Below, one piece after another: positions 60,101 to 64,000 of a stretch of DNA of 64,000 bases (the stretch's first letter is position 1; each line of letters opens with the position of its first letter). A program made the translations under genes and the position numbers. Under the pieces are notes generated by a model. It was not told where the DNA came from. It did no database searches and saw only the letters and a program-made list of their open reading frames with translations. The stretch is from Owenia fusiformis (taxonomy: Eukaryota; Annelida; Polychaeta; Sabellida; Oweniidae): NCBI GenBank assembly GCA_903813345.2, contig CAIIXF020000001.1, forward strand, positions 44,031,885 through 44,095,884, read 5' to 3'.

Positions 60101-60515
60101 ACACTCCAATACAATTTTTTCTCGGACACAATATGATTTTCTCATGTAATAAGCTCAAATACGATTTTTTCCCGGGGACAATACTATTTTTTCATGTAAT
60201 ACGATTCAATACGATTTTTATTCCTTCATAATACCCTGGGAAAACAGTAGTATTGTGGAATAATTACATGTATATATGTGCACTTTTGGGTATCCAATAC
60301 AGCCGTTGTATATATTAAGAATATACTGTAACTCTACATTACTTATAGGAGTATGCAGATAATCTGTTAGAGAGTGGAGTACATGGAGCCATGTTGGTAC
60401 TGGAACCCAGCTTGACTGCAGACACCCTTGCAACTGCCCTCTCTATCCCTCCATCCAAGTCATATGTTAGGAGGCATCTCATGTCTGAGTGGAACAATGT
60501 CATACATCCTGCAAG
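26944..60515 (+). CDS. KAZN: Kazrin orthologue: coiled coil plus three SAM domains, 13 coding exons
   Basis: Kazrin is a cytoplasmic adaptor linked in vertebrates to periplakin, ARVCF-catenin, desmosomes and endosomal traffic (family knowledge). I traced exons 26944-27178, 38176-38508, 40812-41036, 41596-41756, 42195-42356, 42841-42967, 43208-43423, 43705-43791, 56391-56500, 56704-56816, 57176-57410, 58007-58108 and 60349-60515. All splice phases match, giving 757 complete codons. Residues about 1-79 are unfamiliar. About 100-372 form the coiled coil (ENKRLASKIDG, MKLDRKRLKSEKVDLLSQM, LRDFIRNYE). About 445-486 hold a polybasic block (KFKKKKSSGF, VFTKGRNRRSL). SAM1 is about 519-588, SAM2 595-665 and SAM3 685-750. 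MSHWKA, VKSGKVLL, LHRRKLRLAIE and EYADNLLESGVHGAMLVLEP are kazrin signatures, which separates it from liprins. The C-terminal tail after HPA was not found. Confidence 0.95.
27885..28434. repeat. Dispersed copy of two intron-8 repeat modules
   Basis: CCTGTTTGAGAACCCCTGTT through GTTGATCGAGTCTCAACCAG resembles the hairpin at 44860-45215. The adjoining TTTTCTTTGAAAATGTGACT...CTGCCATGTTA (about 28187 on) resembles the start of the 2-kb units at about 48746, 50804, 52853 and 54343. Two modules are adjacent here but separated in intron 8. Confidence 0.7.
30261..30672. mobile_element. Compound hairpin element, copy 1
   Basis: Two hairpins in series. ATGATTTGAAGTGCAGTACA pairs with TGTATTGCACTTCACATCAT. 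GTATTGCTACTGAGATTGTC pairs with GACAATCTCAGTAGCAATAC. These are followed by CAATCAGAAGGCTTCATTTT and ATCATACGATAAA, of which a 70-bp tandem copy follows. The second copy of the family lies inverted at 34705-35025. Confidence 0.8.
31723..31737 (-). promoter_or_regulatory. CTCF-like motif
   Basis: On the minus strand the sequence reads CCTGCAGATGGCGCT, one mismatch from the animal CTCF core CCASYAGRKGGCRSY. It lies in a locally less AT-rich part of kazrin intron 1. Function is inferred from motif only. Confidence 0.35.
34705..35025. mobile_element. Compound hairpin element, copy 2 (inverted to copy 1)
   Basis: It begins TTTATCGTATGATCTGTAAA, continues through CCAATCTGTATTGCTACTGA and ends in a palindrome TTATTGAATGATTTGAAGTG...CACCTCAAATCATTCAATAA. 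Order and strand are the reverse of 30261-30672. Confidence 0.8.
35341..35626. mobile_element. Probable MITE with TTATTCCATAGTTA ends
   Basis: TTATTCCATAGTTA (35341-35354) and its exact complement (35613-35626) bound 286 bp containing the 16-bp palindrome CATACGACGTCGTATG (35473-35488). No target duplication was identified. Confidence 0.55.
35634..35764. repeat. Hairpin repeat
   Basis: ATCCTATGATTTACTCGTGA, then TATGATTTTAATCCAC, then TGGATAT is inverted about 35 nt later as ATATCCATTCGTGGAT, then AAATCATATCATAAATCATA, then GGAT. The loop holds CTCTCTCGCTACGCTCGCTC. Confidence 0.8.
36433..36635. mobile_element. MITE with CAGGCCCGTAGCCA termini, copy 2
   Basis: CAGGCCCGTAGCCA starts it and TGGCTACGGGCCTG ends it, with AATTT duplicated on both sides (36428-36432, 36636-36640). 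It shares ACAATTTTGG and CTGCATGATTTTGAAAGAAT with the copy at 4436. A minus-strand open frame of 137 codons crosses it and is not a gene. Confidence 0.9.
38176..38508 (+). CDS. KAZN: Kazrin coding exon 2
   Basis: The acceptor is GTTTTATTTCAG and the donor GATG|GTAAGT; phase 1 at both ends. It holds the kazrin N-terminal block: FRNMVDENKRLASKIDG, then VLSLRTELADTNKRLLEIS. The open frame upstream of 38176 is intron. Confidence 0.95.
38509..40811 (+). other. Kazrin intron 2
   Basis: It contains the array at 38864-40290 described separately. The rest (38509-38860, 40300-40811) shows no exon. Confidence 0.5.
38864..40290. repeat. 128-bp tandem array in a CCGTCCGT-headed element
   Basis: CATCGAACAAAGTTCGGAGG (38864 on) is followed by a CCGTCCGT tract. 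Repeats then follow, built on AACTCGAAAAGTAGTGGAGC, then GATTTTGTTCATATTTGG, GCATGGCACACTGTCTAATG and AAAATGGCCGCC. GTGGAGCG recurs at 39721, 39849, 39977 and 40129, that is 128, 128 and 152 bp apart. It closes with CTGTTCGATGG, a partial complement of the head. No coding content. Confidence 0.8.
40812..41036 (+). CDS. KAZN: Kazrin coding exon 3 (coiled coil)
   Basis: The acceptor is CACATTGCAG and the donor ACTG|GTAAAT. It encodes a charged heptad-like segment (EKEEREEEIKGLREKNEKLE, VVRGLQREVVELRR) then SQQELSRAKESIT. Phase 1 at both ends. Confidence 0.93.
41596..41756 (+). CDS. KAZN: Kazrin coding exon 4 (coiled coil)
   Basis: The acceptor is TTTTTACTCAG and the donor AAGCAG|GTAAAA. It encodes AMKLDRKRLKSEKVDLLSQM and ELRDFIRNYEMRMKESDD, the best conserved coiled-coil block of the family. 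Ends phase 0. Confidence 0.95.
42195..42356 (+). CDS. KAZN: Kazrin coding exon 5 (coiled coil)
   Basis: The acceptor is TATGTTACAG and the donor CGA|GTATGT. Exactly 54 codons, phase 0 at both ends: LAFEKEESEREKWEILARGR through EELQQLQQER. Confidence 0.95.
42841..42967 (+). CDS. KAZN: Kazrin coding exon 6 (Ser/Thr/Asn-rich linker)
   Basis: The acceptor is TTTTAGCAG, a NAGNAG site: use of the first AG would add one Gln. The donor is TTTT|GTAAGT. It encodes ARLTSTTLGDDTTSGSNLTS, then HSNNNTIETPESLDTNGATG, a low-complexity linker. It ends one base into the next codon. Confidence 0.85.
43208..43423 (+). CDS. KAZN: Kazrin coding exon 7 (polybasic block)
   Basis: The acceptor is CTACATTCTAG and the donor TTAG|GTAATC. 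It encodes ASEEDLKRLEEL then KFKKKKSSGFRSFSQVFTKG and RNRRSLAMDPKLL. This corresponds to the vertebrate KKKK...SRVF..GK.RKSLD block, a lysine-rich candidate nuclear-localisation or lipid-binding patch. Confidence 0.95.
43705..43791 (+). CDS. KAZN: Kazrin coding exon 8
   Basis: The acceptor is TTCTTTCAG and the donor AAAG|GTAATT; phase 1 at both ends. It encodes YDKDSPGGLKVLNTSNYREK then QEIVRQCK, the link between the polybasic block and SAM1. The following intron 8 is about 12.6 kb and highly repetitive. Confidence 0.9.
43952..44218. repeat. Tandem duplication with GGCGGCCATCTTG
   Basis: Two adjacent copies of about 130-140 bp begin CTTGTCAACACGATTCCAGG / CTTGTCATCGTGATTCCAGG and end GGCGGCCATCTTG...TCTGGCGG. 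They are diverged by roughly 15 percent. Confidence 0.8.
44269..44640. repeat. Left inverted arm of intron-8 block
   Basis: TTAATATCTTTTTCAACACT, then AGAGAAATCAATTTATTTT, then TAAAAAATCCGACCTTGAAA and TTCCGAAAACAAATGGTTGC match the reverse complement of 55690-56080. A patchwork of ATGGTTGCAA/CAACCATTGC words follows. This arm has an extra internal duplication of about 45 bp (44347-44395). Confidence 0.8.
44860..45215. repeat. Hairpin element, about 355 bp
   Basis: CCTGTTTAAGAACACCTATT, then CTTACTATTGAAAATGGATTC is inverted at the right end as GAATCCATTTTCATTAGTAAG, then AATAGGGGTTCTTAAACAGG. Inner parts such as TTTCAGCAAGGGTACATTGA are also inverted around about 45030. Confidence 0.85.
45532..46264. 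mobile_element. piggyBac-like MITE, 733 bp, TTAA target site
   Basis: It is flanked by TTAA (45528-45531 and 46265-46268). It starts CCCCCTATCACACCAAACTT and ends with the near-complement AGTTTGGTGTGATAGTAGGG. TTAA sites with CCC/GGG ends are typical of piggyBac-type elements. The inside is unusually rich in CG and ACGTTC/CGTTCT words compared with its surroundings. There is no transposase. Confidence 0.85.
46292..48716. mobile_element. 2.4-kb element with ATGTCCCCACCA ends and 162-bp monomers
   Basis: ATGTCCCCACCA (46292-46303) and TGGTGGGGACAT (48705-48716) are exact inverted ends. Inside, AAGAATCATCCCTGAAAATT recurs about every 162 bp (GAATC at 46496, 46659, 46821, 46983, 47145), with ACAAGACTTTACAGACAAG and TCCAAAATGGC in each monomer. 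A GGACGGACGG tract precedes the right end. Because 162 is a multiple of three, open frames persist across monomers, but they look like chance frames. Confidence 0.8.
46634..48383. repeat. 875-bp near-identical tandem duplication
   Basis: 46634-47508 and 47509-48383 are two copies that differ at only a handful of positions (for example AAAGCC versus AAATCC near 47078/47953). The junction reads AATCAGATCTTAATCAGATG. The near-identity implies a recent event or an assembly duplication. Confidence 0.9.
48746..54342. repeat. Three tandem copies of a roughly 2-kb unit
   Basis: TTTTCTTTGAAAATGTGACT marks unit starts near 48746, 50804, 52853 and again 54343, spaced about 2058, 2049 and 1490 bp. TGTCGGCCATTTTGGTCGGA (or TGTCAGCC) lies at 49389, 51361 and 53412. 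Within each unit that block is itself tripled (GGCTAATTAAAGTCGGCCAT). The third unit lacks its last third. Copies 2 and 3 are the most alike. No coding sequence. Confidence 0.88.
55690..56080. repeat. Right inverted arm of intron-8 block
   Basis: TTTCGGAATTTCAAGGTCGG, then ATTTTTTATAAGGGCAGGTC, then AAAATAAATTGATTTCTCTG and AAAAAGATATTATAA are the reverse complement of 44269-44440. They are preceded by ATGGTTGCAAT-type words at 55700-55970. This arm ends about 310 bp before exon 9. Confidence 0.8.
56391..56500 (+). CDS. KAZN: Kazrin coding exon 9 (SAM1, first half)
   Basis: The acceptor is TGTCACTTTCAG and the donor AAG|GTAATA. It encodes MSHWKANQVLAWLEITMCMP then YGKKCIENVKSGK, the start of the first liprin-type SAM domain. 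Ends phase 0. Confidence 0.95.
56704..56816 (+). CDS. KAZN: Kazrin coding exon 10 (SAM1, second half)
   Basis: The acceptor is CACATTGCAG and the donor TCAAG|GTACAG. It encodes VLLGLSDSELESALGI, then LHRRKLRLAIEEYRDPTS. The donor sits in ACAGGGTGATTCAATA, which resembles a mariner-type terminus. Confidence 0.95.
56927..56985. mobile_element. Fragment of the GTAGCCA MITE family in intron 10
   Basis: CATGCCCTTAGTCAGCTTTT, then GCCAAGGGGGTTCACTTTTG, then ACAATTTTGATCCAAA match the left part of the element at 36433. No right end is seen. Confidence 0.65.
57176..57410 (+). CDS. KAZN: Kazrin coding exon 11 (SAM2)
   Basis: The acceptor is CTTTATTTACAG and the donor GAG|GTAAGT. It encodes TWVSLKWLHDIGLPQYSTVF, then DGRVLNTLQKKHIEKHLNV and KFHQSSLLHGVELLRRLNF. 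The complete second SAM domain lies in one exon. Confidence 0.96.
58007..58108 (+). CDS. KAZN: Kazrin coding exon 12 (SAM3, first part)
   Basis: The acceptor is ATATTCTAG and the donor CTACAG|GTATGT; 34 codons, phase 0 at both ends. It encodes ALLARRKACENSDFDPIVWS then NQRVVKWINSIDLQ. Its last 15 nt are the seed of the 25-bp array that fills the start of intron 12. Reading past the donor meets a TAG at 58148-58150. Confidence 0.95.
58094..59520 (+). repeat. 25-bp minisatellite seeded by the exon 12 splice donor
   Basis: The unit is AGTATAGACCTACAG, identical to the last 15 nt of kazrin exon 12, followed by GTATGTCAAA, the first 10 nt of intron 12. The first unit straddles the true exon-intron boundary. 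About 55 units follow, with roughly a dozen exact copies of the junction. Others read AAAGTTACAG, ATACCTACAG or GTATTTC/GTTTGTC. From about 58803 to 59400 the array has a 148-bp higher-order period. Most units keep CAG|GTATGT, so each is a potential 5' splice site. Confidence 0.95.
59521..60348 (+). other. Remainder of kazrin intron 12
   Basis: AT-rich unique sequence. Near 59850-60235 it holds repeated phrases such as GGGACAATATGATATTGAC, and inverted versions such as CAATACGATTTTT and CCCGGGGACAATAC. This is probably a degraded repeat. Confidence 0.4.
60349..60515 (+). CDS. KAZN: Kazrin coding exon 13 (SAM3, end); 3' boundary uncertain
   Basis: The acceptor is TTACTTATAG. It encodes EYADNLLESGVHGAMLVLEP, then LTADTLATALSIPPSKSYV and RRHLMSEWNNVIHPA. 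The proposed donor GCAAG|GTTGGT is weak. Without splicing, the frame reads on to a stop at 60679-60681 with no family resemblance, giving a short alternative C-terminus. Confidence 0.85.
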
Positions 60516-61278
60516 GTTGGTATATTTTCATCGCAAAACGTGCTGTATTGACGACATCTTGTTTCAGGTTTGTGTTAGTATTCTAAAGCATAACCAATGT
60601 CTAATTCAATGTTGTCTGAGTTCTAATGGATTATTTCTTGTCATTGTGACCTTGAACGTTTATATTTTAGTTGAGTTTTAATATACTATAGAGATATGAA
60701 ACAGCTCATCAAAAAATTCGGTAAAAGTGGAGGTTTGATTCAAAAAACAAAATGGCCACTCAAAAATGAGCTCTCTTGAATTATTGAAAATGAGAATCTT
60801 TAAGAAGCAGTCTATTATAATGATGGGTCTAAACATATTTTATTAATTGAGATTTCTGAATCTGTGCAGGCCTTTCTAGTTCAAAACTGATTGCAGTGAC
60901 CTTTTTATTCAATGAAGTAAAGATCTGAGAAACATAATAAGCGTAAGGGATGAAAAATAGGATATGTATTGAAATGAACAGGCATAAAAGCCTGAAACGA
61001 TAAAACAAACCAATAAAAAGGGAATTTCATCAAAGCCTACTTTGAAGAGAAATCAGAGTCATCATTGTTCATATATATTATATATAAACTTATATTTAAC
61101 ATTTACATCTAAAACGCCCAAATAAATTATTCATTCATAAATTACATTATCCATTATTATACCAGCATTAGATATACAATACATCAATAAACCATTCATT
61201 GATTTAATTTAGAATCTCACAAGTTACATTGTACCTATTGTAGGATACTTTTTATGTTTTTTTTGTTTTTTTTAATTA
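60516..61278 (+). other. Downstream of last recognised kazrin exon
   Basis: The frame from exon 13 stops at 60679-60681. AATAAA hexamers occur at about 61006, 61123 and 61191, so kazrin transcripts could end here. I found no exon resembling the vertebrate C-terminal tail in this stretch. Confidence 0.35.
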
Positions 61279-61670
61279 AAGGACGATTCTCGGTTTGGAG
61301 AACAGTCTCCTGGGCTAATAATTTTTTCATGAAAAATATAGAAATATTACCCAAATTAAACTATGAATATTCAAAATAAGACATTTAAATCTACAAGATG
61401 TAAAAATAACAAATTGGTCTGAAGCAGGGATAACGCTCAATTAGACCGATTCAATAAAATAGAAGTCTCGATTTGGGGAAAGAAGTTCATCAGTGTACTG
61501 CGCTAATATTTTTTTTGCGAAAAATCTAGAAATATTACCCAAATTAAATTATGACTATTCAAAAGAAGACATTCAAATCTATATTATGTAAAAAAATCAA
61601 ATTTGTCCGAAGCAGGGATAATGCTAATTTAGATTGATGAACTTCGTTCTCCAAACCGAGAATCGTCCTT
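61279..61670. mobile_element. Tc1/mariner-type MITE, 392 bp, 25-bp perfect TIRs
   Basis: AAGGACGATTCTCGGTTTGG plus AGAAC (61279-61303) is exactly complementary to 61646-61670. TA on both sides fits a TA target site. The interior is two direct copies about 189 bp apart (GAAATATTACCCAAATTAAA, GAAGCAGGGATAA). It lies between the convergent kazrin and Kv genes. Confidence 0.88.
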
Positions 61671-62013
61671 TATTTCAGTTAAACATAATTATATACATGT
61701 ATGGTACAAAGATGAGGTTTCAAGTTCATAAAGAGTATTTAAGTTACTCACACATTTTTCAATATACAATTTGTGAATAGATAACTACGCTATCAGTATA
61801 TTTTTGTAATTCTTTACTTTACCTATTCCATATATTTGATTGGCAGTTATATTTGGGAAATGTTTAGTCCAAAATTCAGCAACTGCTTTGCATTTAACAA
61901 AATGATGCTCTAAATTATCTATTTCATCACAGCTTATACATTTGCTTGAATTTGTATGTTAATACCCCATGACCATCAGCCGTTTCAATATCTAATGGCT
62001 TTTAAATGTCACA
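61671..62013 (-). other. Presumed 3' UTR of the potassium-channel gene
   Basis: This is immediately downstream of the Kv stop codon on the minus strand. No clear polyadenylation hexamer was seen except AATAAA formed at the MITE edge (TTTATT, about 61668-61673 on the plus strand). No other gene. Confidence 0.3.
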
Positions 62014-64000
62014 TCAAGGATTGTTTGTCTCAGACTGTTGTGGTTGGTTAGGAGGACGATGTCCTATCAAACCAAGGGATTTTGCATGACCATAATACAA
62101 CATAAAATTGTTTACAATAATAGGAACTGTAAATGAAATCACTAGTACACCACACACGACACATCCTGATCCTATAATATATCCTCCAATGGTCTTCGGA
62201 ACATAATCTCCATACCCTACAGTTGTCATAGTAACCAGTGCGTACCAGCATGCAATAGGTATGGATGTAATATCCAGATTTTTTGGTTCGTGGGTTATAG
62301 CTTCAGAGAAATAAATCAAGGTTGCAAATATGAGCATGCCCAAAATTAATAAGAGGAGCATGAGAATGATTTCTTTGATGCTCGCCTTCAACGTATAGAT
62401 GATCACTTGATATGCCACAAGATGCTTTAGGAGTCGAAATGCCCGAAACACACGCATTATCAACAGACAGTTTGAGACATCAATCAGGGTGAATTTGTAT
62501 CTGTTTTCTTCGTCATACATATTTACAACGTACTGAATCCAAACTGGTGCAATGGCAAGTATATCACTCAGGGTGTAAAATGTAAATACAAATTTGTATT
62601 TATTCGGGGAAACAGCGAATCTTATCAATAATTCCAGGATGAAGTAAATATTCAACACCATATCAATAGTCGCCAAAGCTGGATTTGTGGCACTAAGTGA
62701 TTTCTGAATGTTGATGGCTTTTTTCATTTTTTGAGAAGTGTTTCCCATTGTATCTGTCTTATTACAGAGTTCTACATTTATACTCTCTGTAGCATTGATA
62801 TTTTGTCTATCTGTATGTTCTGTACTACCTTTATTGCTGACATCAATCTGGTTACCTCTATTTTCCTCTGTGATGTTTAGACTCATAAGATGGGTGTTCT
62901 TGACATCTGGCTCCCCTGTTCTGTTTGGACTGTTAGTGTCATTTCTGTAGTTGTGGTTTGTATCATTTAAAGTATGGGTGTCCTTGACATCTGGCTCCTC
63001 TGTTGTGTTTGGACTGTTAGTGTCATTTCTGTAGTTGTGGTCTGTATCATTTAAAGTATGGGTGTCCTTGACATCTGGCTCCCCTGTTGTGTTTGGACTG
63101 TTATTGTCATTTCTGTAGTTGTGGTCTGTATCATTTAAAGTATGGGTGTCCTTGACATTTGGCTCCCCTGTTGTGTTTTGACTGTTAGTGTCATTTCTGT
63201 AGTTGTGGTCTGTATCATTTAAAGTATGGGTGTCCTTGACATCTGGCTCCCCTGTTGTGTTTGGACTGACATTGTTTAGATGAGTAACATTGGGGTAGCT
63301 TTTATCAACTTCGGTATCAACCATTGTATCCTCATTGCTTGAAGTGCAGTTAACTGGGATATGTTTAACCGAAATGTCCACATGACTTTGATGCATATGG
63401 GAATTCCATGTGTAATTCTCGAAGAGGTCTTCCAATGTAATTCCAGCAATTTTGGCTATGTCAGCTTCTGTGATATTACGTTTGAATTCAGGCATTGTTT
63501 CAATACACATTGTGACTATCGATAAGGCAACCAACAAAGTTGTCCAAACTCCGAAAATCTATAAGTAAAGTTAAAAGGAACAAAATAGCGATAGATTAAG
63601 TTCAATTATCGATTTGGAATTCATTTCTGAATATCATCTTTATCTTTAATTGTTATTCCCCCTTAAATGGACAGTTATTCGCTTTTCCATCACATGTTAC
63701 CCCATGTTATTTATTTACATTTTCAACACTACGTTAATGAATAAACATATTCCTAATGTTCTATTAGCTATATTAATCCAAATCATATAAATCTCTGATG
63801 AGAAAATCTTGGAAATGACCAGAAAATCACATGTAATCTAAGATCAGACAAATGGTCTATAACTTACAAGGCTGAATCAGGAATATCCTAGATCAGATTC
63901 CGCCTTTTAATAGTATAATACTGTATATAGTATTTACCTTGGCTGGGTATGAGGAGAATGGATCATCCAAAAATTGCCATACACCAGATCGAAATTTCTG
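62014..64000 (-). CDS. Voltage-gated potassium channel alpha subunit (Kv, Shaw/KCNC-like), partial at 5' end
   Basis: Kv subunits tetramerise to form depolarisation-opened K+ channels in the plasma membrane. Exons: 64000-63938 (open at the window edge) and 63558-62014, joined in phase 0 across a 379-bp intron. The first encodes QKFRSGVWQFLDDPFSSYPAK, the linker that follows the T1 domain. The second holds S1 to the C-terminus: IFGVWTTLLVALSIVTM (S1), a long loop with 28-residue repeats, IYFILELLIRFAVSPNKYKF (S2), LSDILAIAPVWI (S3), LLIMRVFRAFRLLKH (S4), TLKASIKE, IFATLIYFSE (S5), filter TMTTVGYGD and S6 ending FTVPIIVNNF. The tail is only about 30 residues. NIPIGFWW-like SIPIACWYA before the filter and the MLYYGHAKS end favour Shaw/Kv3. 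S4, filter and PVP deviations make it a divergent member. The T1 domain lies off the right edge. Confidence 0.93.
62926..63261 (-). repeat. 84-bp coding minisatellite in the Kv S1-S2 loop
   Basis: Four full in-frame copies of a 28-residue unit (NTTGEPDVKDTHTLNDTDHN then YRNDTNSP) are followed by a partial fifth that drifts off near 62880. Each unit has NTT and NDT/NDTN-type N-glycosylation sequons. The unit is rich in Asp, Asn and Thr, as expected for an extracellular segment. Confidence 0.95.

Noticed and set aside
56391-60515. Identification of the SAM-domain exons as liprin (PPFIA/PPFIBP)
   Set aside because: Liprins share three SAM domains. The N-terminal block (ENKRLASKIDG), MKLDRKRLKSEKVDLLSQM, the VF.KG..RRSL polybasic block and LHRRKLRLAIE match kazrin instead.

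Overview
This window is eukaryotic nuclear DNA from an animal. It is AT-rich by eye and its protein-coding exons are short and bounded by GT-AG introns. It is crowded with small inverted-repeat transposons (MITEs), foldback elements, minisatellites and tandem duplications. The three recognisable genes are metazoan. The repeat style (GGAC-rich tracts ending in a GTGGGGACAT terminus, GCCGCCATTTT-containing arrays, many MITEs) resembles marine lophotrochozoan genomes such as molluscs, but that placement is an inference from memory. No bacterial, organellar, rRNA, tRNA or CRISPR feature was found.

Layout. (1) About 0.9-15.1 kb, minus strand: the 5' part of a single-stranded-DNA-binding-protein gene (SSBP2/3/4, fly Ssdp), a cofactor of LIM-domain-binding proteins. 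Four exons encode the complete conserved N-terminal LUFS/LisH region (15051-15106, 14553-14625, 14123-14184, 13683-13767). A probable fifth, a 45-nt microexon, lies at 937-981 after a 12.7-kb intron. The rest of the gene is off the left edge. (2) About 15.1-26.9 kb: intergenic space between divergent genes, with a possible CCAAT/E2F promoter and first-exon donor near 20.1 kb, a 536-bp foldback element, and a hairpin nested inside a larger hairpin. (3) 26.94-60.5 kb, plus strand: a kazrin (KAZN) orthologue. I traced 13 coding exons through consistent splice phases. They encode about 757 residues: a novel N-terminus, a long coiled coil, a polybasic segment and three SAM domains. The final C-terminal tail was not found. 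(4) 62.0-64.0 kb, minus strand: most of a voltage-gated potassium channel (Kv, Shaw/KCNC-like) with S1-S6 in one large exon. The end of the preceding, T1-linker exon runs into the right edge.

The introns of kazrin hold most of the unusual structure. Intron 8 (43792-56390) contains a repeat block of about 11.8 kb flanked by inverted arms. Inside it are a piggyBac-like MITE, a 2.4-kb element built of 162-bp monomers with a near-identical 875-bp tandem duplication, and three tandem copies of a roughly 2-kb unit.

The most striking observation is in intron 12. The exon 12/intron 12 junction itself, the last 15 exonic bases plus the 5' splice site, has been amplified into a 25-bp minisatellite of about 1.4 kb. 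The authentic splice donor is therefore followed by dozens of copies of itself. A second coding-sequence oddity is the Kv channel: its S1-S2 extracellular loop carries four tandem 28-residue, Asn-glycosylation-rich repeats, its S4 lacks the two outermost gating charges, and the S6 PVP hinge reads TVP.

All assignments were made by reading the sequence. Homology statements come from remembered family features, not from a search.
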